DNA of 46,336 nt, taken from Methylobacterium bullatum (lineage in GTDB: Bacteria; Pseudomonadota; Alphaproteobacteria; Rhizobiales; Beijerinckiaceae). Every line of letters starts with the position of its first letter. Within the stretch, counting starts at the first letter, position 1. A model generated the notes under the pieces. The model ran no database searches. It worked only from the letters and a program-made list of their open reading frames with translations, and was not told the DNA's origin. The DNA lies in assembly GCF_014845095.1 (NCBI RefSeq), contig NZ_NKUG01000079.1, positions 1 through 46,336 on the forward strand, read 5' to 3'. Position numbers and translations under genes: made by a program. Below are positions 8,629 through 16,510 of the stretch, in pieces.

Positions 8629-9429
8629 TCAGGCTCGCAGGCGCCGGAGGGCCTCGGCGTGGAGGCCGGCATTGGCCGCGGCCACGACCCGTCCGTCGAA
8701 GGCGGGCGTCAGGGGGCGACCGTCCCAGTCTGTCATCACGCCGCCCGCCCCTTCCACCACCGGCACGAGGGCCATGACGTCGTAGACCTGGAGCCCGGCT
8801 TCCACCACGAGGTCGCAATGACCGCTGGCGAGGAGGCCGTAGGCGTAGCAATCGCCGCCGAAGCGGCGCAGGCCCACCGCTCCGCTGAGCCGTGCGAAGG
8901 CCTCCGCATCCGCGCCCACGAAGATGTCCGGGGAGGTGGCGAACAGGCGGGCCTCGTGAAGGTGCCTGTCGCTCGTCCGGGCGGGCAGAGCGCCGAACCA
9001 CGCCGCGTCGCCGGTGCCGCACCAGCGTTCCCCGAGTGCCGGCATGTCGATGACGCCGACGATCGGCCGCCCCTCCGAGACCAGGGCGATGAGCGTGCCG
9101 AAGAGCGGCATGCCGGTGATGAAGCTCTTGGTCCCGTCGATCGGGTCGATCACCCAGGTGAGCGGCCGTTCGAAATCGCCGCCCTCCTCCTCTCCGAGGA
9201 TGCCGTGGTCGGGATAGACGCTGCGGATCTCGGCGCGCAGCAGGGATTCGATGGCGCGGTCGGCGGCCGTGACCGGGCTCGCATCCGCCTTGGCTTCCAC
9301 CGGCAGTTCGGTGCGGAAATAGTGCCGGGCGAGGGGGGCGGCGAAATCGGCGAGGCGATGGGCGAAGGCGATGACATCCGCCTTCGTCGCCCCGTCCCCG
9401 GACGGGATCGCCAATGCGTCCACGCCCAT
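8629..9429 (-). CDS. Inositol monophosphatase family protein, HisN-like
   Basis: 266 residues of the Mg-dependent, lithium-sensitive phosphatase fold. The metal site reads GEEEGGD, then WVIDPIDGTKSF (DPIDGT signature), and later a degenerate LQVYDVMALVPVVEGAGG in place of the usual WDxxAG motif. The DPIDGTKSFITG form and this degenerate end are typical of HisN histidinol-phosphatase-like members rather than true inositol phosphatases. ATG 9429 shares one base with the TGA of the upstream kinase gene (TGATG), so the two are coupled. In this cassette it more likely dephosphorylates a product of the neighbouring kinases than histidinol phosphate, but that is inference. Confidence 0.88.
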   Translation of the reverse strand: MGVDALAIPSGDGATKADVIAFAHRLADFAAPLARHYFRTELPVEAKADASPVTAADRAIESLLRAEIRSVYPDHGILGEEEGGDFERPLTWVIDPIDGTKSFITGMPLFGTLIALVSEGRPIVGVIDMPALGERWCGTGDAAWFGALPARTSDRHLHEARLFATSPDIFVGADAEAFARLSGAVGLRRFGGDCYAYGLLASGHCDLVVEAGLQVYDVMALVPVVEGAGGVMTDWDGRPLTPAFDGRVVAAANAGLHAEALRRLRA

Positions 9430-10367
9430 CACAGGCGCCTCAGCCAGAGCGGCCAGTCGGGATGGTGGAACAGGGTGCGGGCCCGCATGTGCTTCCAGGT
9501 TCCGTATTTGTAATAGTCGAAATCGAGGGTGGAGACGGCCTCCTGAATCATCGCCCAGGTCGCCCATTTGAGATCGCCCAGCGCCTTCAGGACCGCGATG
9601 CGCGCGTCGATCTCGGGGCTCCAGCGGCCGAAATAGGCCTCGATCATCTCGCGCTCGATGGCGTCGGGGAACGCCATCTCGTCGAACCAGAGGGCGAGCT
9701 CGTAGGCGCGCTCGTTGTTGGAGGCGTATTCGAAGTCGACGAGCAGCACCCTGTCGGCCGCGTCGATCATGAAATTGCCGGCCAGCGTATCGTTCATGCA
9801 CGGCACGAGATCGAGGCCGGAGGCCGTCAGGGCCGCCTTCGCCTCGGCCACGCAGCGCATCAGATGGGCCTGGTCGGCGGGAAGCCGGCCACCCACCTCC
9901 GCGACCTGCTCCACATGCTCCTCGATCATCGCGAAGATCGTCTTCGTCAGCCCGAGCGGCGCGGAATCGTTGAAGGCCTTGAGGGCACGCACGGCGTTGT
10001 GGCGCACGGCGGGGCGCAGGAAGTCGAGATTCGAGGAGGCGCGGTAGCCCTCGACGAAGGCGAAGATCTCGACGCCGGCCTCGGGCAGGTAGTCGATCAC
10101 CTCGACGCCGTAGCCGCAGGCATGGGCGCGGCGGCTGGCTTCGTTGGCGTGGTCGCGGGTGATGAACATTTCGGTGCCGCGACCGGGCATCTTCACGAAG
10201 ACATCCCGCGCGTCCCCGATGGCGACGTGCCAGTTGGTGTTGCTGATGCCACCCGCCACCGGCCGGTAGCGCATCGGCCGGCCCTGCCAGGAGGCGATGC
10301 CGGCGAGCACGCCCTCCAGGGCGCGCTCGCCCTCGCTGATGCCGTCGCCCAAGCCTGTCCAGCTCAT
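9429..10367 (-). CDS. Choline/ethanolamine kinase-like phosphotransferase (copy B)
   Basis: 312 residues of the APH/ChoK small-molecule kinase fold. The N-lobe has a nucleotide-loop-like GGISNTNWHV and a DVFVKMPGRGTEMF lysine strand. The catalytic loop is CMND-TLAGN, with Asp193 and Asn198; Met191 replaces the His that normally opens the motif. The metal-binding DFE is at 211-213 within LLVDFEYASNNE, typical of choline/ethanolamine kinases. The tail (YKYGTWKHMRAR, WLRRL) matches copy A at 10402-11352, so the two are paralogues. It starts 34 bases after copy A stops and couples to the phosphatase. The hydroxylated substrate is unknown. Confidence 0.87.
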   Translation of the reverse strand: MSWTGLGDGISEGERALEGVLAGIASWQGRPMRYRPVAGGISNTNWHVAIGDARDVFVKMPGRGTEMFITRDHANEASRRAHACGYGVEVIDYLPEAGVEIFAFVEGYRASSNLDFLRPAVRHNAVRALKAFNDSAPLGLTKTIFAMIEEHVEQVAEVGGRLPADQAHLMRCVAEAKAALTASGLDLVPCMNDTLAGNFMIDAADRVLLVDFEYASNNERAYELALWFDEMAFPDAIEREMIEAYFGRWSPEIDARIAVLKALGDLKWATWAMIQEAVSTLDFDYYKYGTWKHMRARTLFHHPDWPLWLRRL

Positions 10368-10401
10368 CGCCGTTCGGTGCCCCCCGTCTTGAGTGATCGA
10401 G

Positions 10402-11352
10402 TCACAGCCGGCGCAGCCAGCTTTCGAAATCGCGTGCGCCCATGGTCGTGCGCGCATGCAGGAGCCGCCAGGTTCCGTATTTGTAGAACTCGATTCCGCT
10501 GCGCGCCGAGGTGACCGCACGGGTGACGCCCCAGAGGCCGCCCATCACGTCGTCGACCGCGCCGTAGAGGCGGCAGCGGTTGTAGAGGCGCTCGTCGAAC
10601 CGGCCGGCATAATGCTCCACCGCCTCGCGCCGCTCGGGTTCGAAGGCGCAGGCCTCGTTGAGGAGGGCGCCGACGTCGAACCAGGGGTCGTTGTCGCCGG
10701 CGAGGTCGAAATCGACGAGACGGATCTCGCCCTCCCCGATCATGACGTTCGAGGCGATGCCGTCATTGTGGCAGAAGGCGAGGTCGATCCCCGACGCATG
10801 GATGGCCTCGCGCACGAGCGCCATCGTCGCCACCAGCCGGTCGGTCCCGTCGGGAAGCGGCGCGTCGGCGGCGCGGGCTTCGGCCGCGAGGCTCTCGATC
10901 CGCCCGAAGGGGCAGAATCGATGGCCGAGACGACCGTCACCATGGAGCCGCTTCTTGGCGTCCAGCACCTCGGCCAGGACCGCCCCGTCCTGAAGGTCGC
11001 CGACGCGGGCATAGCGCCAGGGCTCGGGCAGGTAGGCGAGGCCGAGCGCTCCGTCCGCCTCGTGGACCACCTCCGGGGCGACGCCGAGGCGCGCGGCCTT
11101 GCGGGCCGCCAGCCCGGCCACGGGCGTCACGTCGTCCGCCATGTCGGCGTGGCGGAGCTTGAGGAAGACCGGCTCGCCCTCGCGGAACGTGATCCGGACG
11201 CAATCCGACGCCACGGCCCGGTGAGTCGGGGACGCCACCGGCGCTGCGGCCAGCCCATAGCGAGGCTGGCGCGCGATCCAGTCCGGCCGCGTGGCGATGA
11301 CGGCCTCCACGCGGTGGTCGAAGGTGGTGCCGGCCTCGCCGTAGGCTATCAT
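10402..11352 (-). CDS. Choline/ethanolamine kinase-like phosphotransferase (copy A)
   Basis: 316 residues of the APH/ChoK fold. The N-lobe carries the PVFLKLRHAD lysine strand. The catalytic loop is the standard CHND-GIASN (His195, Asp197, Asn202), and the metal site is DFD at 214-216 in RLVDFDLAGDNDPWFD. The C-terminal YKYGTWRLLHAR and WLRRL motifs are shared with copy B. ATG 11352 overlaps the TGA of the M20 gene in an ATGA junction, giving translational coupling. It probably phosphorylates a small alcohol such as choline, ethanolamine or a related compound; the partner genes do not fix which. Confidence 0.87.
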   Translation of the reverse strand: MIAYGEAGTTFDHRVEAVIATRPDWIARQPRYGLAAAPVASPTHRAVASDCVRITFREGEPVFLKLRHADMADDVTPVAGLAARKAARLGVAPEVVHEADGALGLAYLPEPWRYARVGDLQDGAVLAEVLDAKKRLHGDGRLGHRFCPFGRIESLAAEARAADAPLPDGTDRLVATMALVREAIHASGIDLAFCHNDGIASNVMIGEGEIRLVDFDLAGDNDPWFDVGALLNEACAFEPERREAVEHYAGRFDERLYNRCRLYGAVDDVMGGLWGVTRAVTSARSGIEFYKYGTWRLLHARTTMGARDFESWLRRL

Positions 11353-12671
11353 CGCTCCCCTCCGAACGCGTCGTTCGGCCGCCTGAAGAGCAAGGCCCGT
11401 TCCGGAGATCCGCCGGCGCGGCACAGGCGCCATGCGGCGAGCAGTCCCACCGAGAGCCCGGCTTCGAGATCGGCCGGCCGCGTCAGCTCGGCCTCGTTAT
11501 GCGCGATGCCCCCGACGCTGGGGACGAAGACGATGCCGGTGGGGCATTGGCCGAGCAGGCTGATCGCGTCGTGGCCGGCCACGGTATCCATGCGCAGCGA
11601 CCGCAGGGAGGTCTCCTCGGCGCAGGCGGCGACGAGATCGCACACGGCCTCCGGCAGGCTGCGGATCGGCCGCAGGGTCCGGCCGGGGATCGCCGCGACG
11701 ACGCCTGCGCGCTCCGCCGCTTCCGTGATCGCCGCCTCCGCCATGAGGGCCGCATCGGTGAGGAGGGCATTGTCGGCCGAGCGCAGTTCCACGCTCAGTT
11801 CCACCCGCGCGGGCACCACGTTGGGGGAATTGGGCTCGACCAGGATGCGGCCGACGGAGGAATGGAAGCGGCCGGGCCAGCGCTCGGCGATCTCCCTCAC
11901 CTCGGCGATGAGATAGGCGGCGGCGAGCAGCGCATCGCGCCGGCGCGGCATCGGGGTCGGGCCGGTATGGGCCTGCTCGCCGGTGAAGACCACGTCGATC
12001 TTGGCCGCCCCCCAGTTGCGGGTGACGATGCCGATGCTCGCCTTGGCCTTCTCCAGGACGAGGCCCTGCTCCACGTGGAGTTCGAGATAGCAGGCCGGGA
12101 GCGGCGGCGGCCGGTCCGTGCCGAGGAACCCGATCCCGTCCAGGGCCTCCCGAAGGGTGATCCCGGCATCGTCGCGGCTGGACAAGGCCTCCTCGATCCG
12201 GCGCGCGCCCGCATAGGCGCCGCTTCCGAGCAGGCTCGGCCGGAAGCGCGCGCCCTCCTCGCCGGTCCAGTTCACCGCACAGAAATCCGCCCCGAAGGTC
12301 TCGCCAGCGCGCCGCGCCCGCATCAGGGCGGCGCCGATGGCGGCGGCCGCGACCACGCCGTAGGTCCCGTCGAAGCGGCCGGCCTTGGGCTGGCTGTCGA
12401 GATGGGAGCCCAGCATCACCAGGGGGGCGCCCGGACCGTCCGCGAGGGGGAAGATGGCGAACTGGTTGCCGACCCCGTCCACGAGGATGTCGGCCCCCGC
12501 CTCCCGGGTTGAATTGGCGAAGAGGCGACGGGCCTGCCCGTCCTCGGCCGAGGCGCAGAGCCGGGTGATGCCGCCGCCCGGCGTCGCCCCGCAGGCGGAG
12601 ATCTCCGCGAAGAGCGCGTGGAACGCGCGCGCCGTCGCTGCCGCGTCAGGAGCTGATGAGATCGATGTCAT
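11349..12671 (-). CDS. Zn-dependent M20 amidohydrolase (allantoate amidohydrolase / N-carbamoyl amino acid hydrolase type)
   Basis: 440 residues of the hydantoinase/carbamoylase branch of M20. Metal and catalytic motifs are in order: GSHLDSQPKAGRFDG (His, Asp), NWTGEEGARF (Glu pair), ELHVEQG (His), AGHDAISLL and the late GGIAHNEAE histidine. The EEGARF and HIEQG-type motifs separate it from the peptidase at 241-1662. Such enzymes hydrolyse allantoate, beta-ureidopropionate or N-carbamoyl amino acids, releasing ammonia and CO2 or a free amine. ATG 12671 overlaps the deoR-family stop by 26 bases. No hydantoinase or allantoinase partner is in the window, so the substrate is open. Confidence 0.9.
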   Translation of the reverse strand: MTSISSAPDAAATARAFHALFAEISACGATPGGGITRLCASAEDGQARRLFANSTREAGADILVDGVGNQFAIFPLADGPGAPLVMLGSHLDSQPKAGRFDGTYGVVAAAAIGAALMRARRAGETFGADFCAVNWTGEEGARFRPSLLGSGAYAGARRIEEALSSRDDAGITLREALDGIGFLGTDRPPPLPACYLELHVEQGLVLEKAKASIGIVTRNWGAAKIDVVFTGEQAHTGPTPMPRRRDALLAAAYLIAEVREIAERWPGRFHSSVGRILVEPNSPNVVPARVELSVELRSADNALLTDAALMAEAAITEAAERAGVVAAIPGRTLRPIRSLPEAVCDLVAACAEETSLRSLRMDTVAGHDAISLLGQCPTGIVFVPSVGGIAHNEAELTRPADLEAGLSVGLLAAWRLCRAGGSPERALLFRRPNDAFGGER

Positions 12672-13398
12672 GCTGGGTGAAATGATCCAGGAACGGCTGT
12701 GGCGGCGGCCGGTCGGTGACGAGGGTGAGCCGTTCCGAGAGGCCGAAGGTGCAGAGGTTCGCCTGACGCCCGAACTTGCGGGAATCGGCCAGAAGCACGC
12801 TCTGGCGCGCCTGGCCCCGCAGCACCTTCCGCAGGGCGGATTCGTGCTCCTCGTAATCCATCCAGCCATGGGTGAGGTCGCAGGCCGCGATACCCATGAA
12901 GGCGATGTCGAAATAGAACCGCTGCGCGTAGGCCACCGTCTCGTAGCCCACCAGGGCGTTGTCCCGCGCCCGCAGCATCCCCGGCGTCAGGTTCACCCGG
13001 GCGGGGCCGCTGCCGAGATGGAGCGCCACGTCGATGGAATTCGTCGTCACCGTGAGGTTGCGGCCGCTGAGGCGGCGGGCGAAGGCGAGCGTCGTGGTGC
13101 CGGTGTCGATGAAGATCGACATCCCGTCGCGGATCAGCCCCTCGGCATTGGCTGCCACCTTCGCCTTCTCGCGCGGGTTGGTCTTGCCCCGCTCCTGGAG
13201 CGGCCGGTCCTGGTCCAGGCGGGGTGGCACGGCGCCCCCGTGGATCCGCCGCAGGACGCCGCGCTCCTCCAGCACCTTGAGGTCGCGCCGGATGGTCTCC
13301 TCGGAGACCCGCAGATAAGCGGCCACGTCGGAGACGCCGACCCGCCCCGTCCCGTTCAGACGGGACAGGATCTCCTGGTAGCGGTGGTCGGTCAGCAT
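12646..13398 (-). CDS. DeoR/GlpR family transcriptional regulator
   Basis: 250 residues. The N-terminal winged helix (about 5-57) has the DeoR recognition helix in VSEETIRRDLKVLEERG followed by LRRIHGGAV. The C-terminal DeoRC domain carries the phosphosugar-binding loop DTGTTTLAFARRL and a VTTNSIDVA strand. DeoR regulators usually repress their operon until a phosphorylated metabolite binds. Here the operon encodes two kinases and a phosphatase, so the inducer could be the kinase product. ATG 13398 gives a normal family length. It is the first gene of the minus-strand cassette. Confidence 0.92.
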   Translation of the reverse strand: MLTDHRYQEILSRLNGTGRVGVSDVAAYLRVSEETIRRDLKVLEERGVLRRIHGGAVPPRLDQDRPLQERGKTNPREKAKVAANAEGLIRDGMSIFIDTGTTTLAFARRLSGRNLTVTTNSIDVALHLGSGPARVNLTPGMLRARDNALVGYETVAYAQRFYFDIAFMGIAACDLTHGWMDYEEHESALRKVLRGQARQSVLLADSRKFGRQANLCTFGLSERLTLVTDRPPPQPFLDHFTQHDIDLISS

Positions 13399-14007
13399 CG
13401 GCGTCGGCGTCTCCCCAATCCGCGAAAGAGTAGCGATTTTGGTGAGCCGAGGCCGCAGGAAAACACGTGTCCCACAGGGTGTTTCCCACGGAGATGGCAA
13501 TCGCGTCGCTCGTGCCGGGGGAAGCCGCCAGCGATGCCGGTTTCCGGAACCCTCCGGCGATCGGGAGCCGCGCTGGAGCCGGATGGGCGGGATCGGGCAG
13601 ATCCAACGCGGCGGCCTGTCCTGTCCGATTGATCATGCCGCCAGAATCACGCTGCCTGAGCCGAGATGACGAGAGATGCCGGCGTCGCTTTCCATGACGA
13701 CACGTGACGGCCGGACCTCAGCGGAAAGGTCCCCGGCGCAGGTCGCCTGTCAATCTGATTCTGACCGAAATGTGGGATTTATGAGTATTTGCCTGAATTT
13801 TCCGCCTTATGCCATCTGTGGGATCACACATGCCCGTTTCCGTGCCCGGTTTGTCCGTCCGGCTCCCGCAGGTCCGCTGCGTCAGGCTTCTTGAGCCTGC
13901 TTCTTCTGGTTGAATATCAATCGTTTAGCGTCGAGAACACAATCTGCCGGTGTCGTGCAAAGAATTCGGGTGAGAAATGGAACTTTTCTCGAGTGCGCTC
14001 CCCGTTG
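13399..14007. other. Divergent intergenic region between the DeoR cassette and the porin gene
   Basis: A 721-base gap extends from the deoR-family start to the porin start at 14120; this entry covers the part before the sigma-54 element. Several short open frames cross it but none has a convincing ribosome site or composition. The stretch near 13760-13970 is AT-richer and probably holds promoters and activator sites. No RNA gene or operator could be identified with confidence. Confidence 0.4.
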
Positions 14008-14022
14008 TGGCACTGGCCTTGC
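14008..14022 (+). promoter_or_regulatory. Predicted sigma-54 (RpoN) promoter of the porin gene
   Basis: TGGCACTGGCCTTGC matches the RpoN consensus TGGCAC-N5-TTGC exactly. The invariant GG (14009-14010) and GC (14021-14022) are separated by the required 10 bases. Transcription would start near 14034, leaving a leader of about 85 bases before the porin ATG at 14120. RpoN promoters need an ATP-dependent activator bound upstream, and the 13760-13990 region could hold its site. Confidence 0.65.
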
Positions 14023-14119
14023 GGAACCCTCCCAATCTCACAATTCCCCGCGCCTGGGCTCCTCCGACGAGCACGAGACCCGAAAGGCGCGGGGAACAGC
14101 AGCAGGGGGACGTTCGACG

Positions 14120-15595
14120 ATGCCGAGAGACGCGACAGAGAAACCCGCGAGCGCCGCCGTCGCGCGCTCCGCTCGCCGCACCGGGCTTCCGGTTCTCCTG
14201 GGCGGTGCGTTCCTCGCCGCGGGCATGCTGTCCGCCGAGGCTCAGACCGCCTCGCCCGTCGGCGAACTCAACGCCCAGACGCAGCCGCGCACCGACCGGG
14301 ACATCGCCTCGAAACCCGCCGATCCCGTGCGCACCGGGCCGCTTGCGCCCTGGGCCACCGACATGGCGGCGCGGGGACTGACCTTCGACGTCAACATCTA
14401 CGATTTCTACCAGGCCAATCCGAGCGCCGGCCTGCGCACGGGCGAGCAATCGAACGCCGCCTATTTCGTGCTCAGCATGACGGCCGACATGCAGAAGCTC
14501 GCCGGCATCGCCGGTGGCTCGATCAACTTCACCCAGACCTTCTTCGGCCTCGTGCGCAACCTCAACATGGCCGGCGACATCGGCGACACCACGGTGGGCT
14601 ACCAGCCGCCCTACACGCCCAACAGCACCCGCCTCTCGCTGCTGACCTATCAGCAGAAGCTCCTCGACGACCGCCTCGTGGTGGAGGTCGGCCGTACGCA
14701 TCCCGACCGATATTACGGCCTGCCGCCGTGCAACTCGATCAATTCCTGCTTCCAGGACATGTTCTACTTCAATGCCGGCTTCACCTCGCCGCTCTTCGGC
14801 GTCTGGGGCGCCAACATCGCCTATAAGCTCTCGCCGACGACTTACATCCAGGCCGGCGCTTTCAGCGTGAACCCCAACACCAACGTCCTGTCGGGCTACG
14901 ATTTCGGCTACGAGCGCCTGTCCGGCGCCGTCGTGATGACCGAGATCGGCCGCAAGACCGACTACACGATGGAGGCCTATCCCGGCCGCGTCTCGCTCAC
15001 CGGCTTCTACAACACCGCCGACCACGACGATAACTTCAAGACCATCGCCGGCACGTCGAAGGGCCTCAATCCGGGCACTCCGTCGTTGCAGAAATCCGGC
15101 ACGTCGGGCGTCGTCCTCACCGGCACGCAGACCCTGTGGCGGGCCGATGGCGGGCGTGACGCGAGCAACCCGCATCCCACCGCGATCTCGGCCTATACCG
15201 GCACCGGCTACGCCTTCGATCCGACGATCCCGATCCGCTTCAACTCCTTCGCCGGCCTGCTGCTGTCGGCGCCCGACCAGGGCCGTCCCAACGACACCTA
15301 CGGCATCAAGGCCAACTGGCAGCGGCTGAACCAGAACTATGCCGACTTCCTGTCGGATGCGAACTTCATCTCGGGCGGCACCGGCGAGCCCTATTCGCGT
15401 GACAAGTTCGTGTTCGAGGTCAACGCCCATTTCGATCTCGGCGCGGGCGTCGTCCTCGAGCCGGTGGTCCAGTACGTCGTCAACCCGAATTCCTTCTACA
15501 ACCCCTATACGGCCCGCCGCGCCAAGGACGGGTTCTACGGCGGCTTCACCCTCGTCGTTCCCCTCGGCACGCTGCTGGGCCTGGCGCCGGGCTGA
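14120..15595 (+). CDS. Carbohydrate porin, OprB-like
   Basis: 491 residues. A signal peptide with an arginine-containing n-region and an alanine/leucine core ends at AEA-Q (about residue 41). The mature part alternates aromatic beta strands and turns, as in an outer-membrane barrel: LTFDVNIYDFYQ, GSINFTQTFFGLV, LVVEVGRTHPDRYYG, FEVNAHFDLGAGVVLEPVVQYVVNPN. The VGRTHP and QYVVNPN segments and the overall layout fit the OprB carbohydrate-selective porins. Its GGGGGA ribosome site lies 9 bases before the ATG. It is probably a sugar or small-solute channel; ions or amides are also possible. It is monocistronic, with its own promoter and terminator. Confidence 0.88.
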   Translation: MPRDATEKPASAAVARSARRTGLPVLLGGAFLAAGMLSAEAQTASPVGELNAQTQPRTDRDIASKPADPVRTGPLAPWATDMAARGLTFDVNIYDFYQANPSAGLRTGEQSNAAYFVLSMTADMQKLAGIAGGSINFTQTFFGLVRNLNMAGDIGDTTVGYQPPYTPNSTRLSLLTYQQKLLDDRLVVEVGRTHPDRYYGLPPCNSINSCFQDMFYFNAGFTSPLFGVWGANIAYKLSPTTYIQAGAFSVNPNTNVLSGYDFGYERLSGAVVMTEIGRKTDYTMEAYPGRVSLTGFYNTADHDDNFKTIAGTSKGLNPGTPSLQKSGTSGVVLTGTQTLWRADGGRDASNPHPTAISAYTGTGYAFDPTIPIRFNSFAGLLLSAPDQGRPNDTYGIKANWQRLNQNYADFLSDANFISGGTGEPYSRDKFVFEVNAHFDLGAGVVLEPVVQYVVNPNSFYNPYTARRAKDGFYGGFTLVVPLGTLLGLAPG

Positions 15596-15606
15596 TTCAT
15601 CCGTCC

Positions 15607-15626
15607 GAGACGCGGCACCGCGTCTC
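15607..15626 (+). repeat. Perfect hairpin after the porin gene
   Basis: Nine-base arms, GAGACGCGG (15607-15615) and CCGCGTCTC (15618-15626), are separated by only CA. It begins 11 bases after the porin stop and precedes the intrinsic terminator. There is no T-run directly after it, so it may protect the 3' end of the mRNA rather than terminate transcription. Confidence 0.6.
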
Positions 15627-15644
15627 GCGACCGACGACAGGGCT

Positions 15645-15694
15645 ACGGATCCGCCGCCGGTCTCGCAGATCGGCGGCGGATCCGTTCTCGTTTT
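15645..15694 (+). terminator. Rho-independent terminator of the porin gene
   Basis: A perfect inverted repeat of 14 bases (ACGGATCCGCCGCC at 15645-15658 and its complement at 15672-15685) with a 13-base loop, followed by TCTCGTTTT. The strength of the stem and the T-rich tail make it the clearest intrinsic terminator in the window. It lies 50 bases after the porin stop. Confidence 0.8.
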
Positions 15695-15811
15695 GGGGCG
15701 GCTGCGCGCCGGAAGAAGGCAGGCGGGTCCGGGGCGGGTTGAACCACCGATCCCGTCGCGGCAGAAGGTCGGCATTGCGCGCATCGCGTCGTTCGGACGT
15801 CAGGTCCCGTC

Positions 15812-16375
15812 ATGCTCGAAACGAACACGTCCCGGCCCGCGCCCGGCGCCGCAAACAGGACGGAACTGGTCTACGAGGTTCTCAAGGCCGACCTCGTCGA
15901 GGCGGGTCGCACGACGTTCCGGGCCCAGATGAGACGACCGCGCCTGCGCCTGTTCCTGATCGGCTGCGCGGCCATGATGGTGGTCTTCGGTTTCGCCCAG
16001 AACGACGTCGTCGGCTTCGTCAGCTGGGTCATCATCGTCTGCCTCGTCGCGCTCCTCCTGCCGCACGCGATCACCAGGGTACTGATCCCCTGGCAGGCCG
16101 GCATGACGGTGAGGCGGGACGAGCGGTTCCGGCATCCCTGGCGCGCGATCATCGCGCCGGAGGCCTTCACCATCGCCACCTCGCAGGGGGAGACGCGCTA
16201 TCTCTGGAGCGCGTTCACCTCCCGCCTGTCCTCCCCGGACATGACGCTTCTCATGCTGGGAACGCGGGTGTTCGTGCCGATCCCCGGCCGGGTCCTCTCC
16301 CCCGACGATCTGGCGGCGATCGACGCCCATATGGCGGCATCGCGGCCGGCCCCCGCCGCCGCGTCGCCGGCCTGA
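15812..16375 (+). CDS. YcxB-like membrane protein
   Basis: 187 residues. Two adjacent hydrophobic helices (about 48-65 and 69-88: LFLIGCAAMMVVFGF and WVIIVCLVALLLPHAI) follow a short cytoplasmic N-terminus. A C-terminal beta-rich domain comes next, with FTIATSQGETRYLWSAF and TLLMLGTRVFVPIPGRVLS, the pattern of the YcxB-like C-terminal domain. That family has no known biochemical role. It is separated from the porin by the terminator and from the MOSC gene by 135 bases, so it is probably an independent gene. Confidence 0.75.
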   Translation: MLETNTSRPAPGAANRTELVYEVLKADLVEAGRTTFRAQMRRPRLRLFLIGCAAMMVVFGFAQNDVVGFVSWVIIVCLVALLLPHAITRVLIPWQAGMTVRRDERFRHPWRAIIAPEAFTIATSQGETRYLWSAFTSRLSSPDMTLLMLGTRVFVPIPGRVLSPDDLAAIDAHMAASRPAPAAASPA

Positions 16376-16510
16376 TCCGGGGGAGCCCGACCGCGGTCCG
16401 CGCCGTCGCCGAGACGGCCGGGATCGCACCGGGGATCCTGCGCAAAACAGCGTATGGCGTATCGGCCCCGCCCCCGGCATCGAGGGGGGAACATCCCCAA
16501 GGAACCCGCC

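Noticed and set aside
13925-15784. A 619-residue minus-strand frame opposite the porin gene
   Set aside because: The plus strand has signal peptide, ribosome site, promoter and terminator; the minus frame has none.
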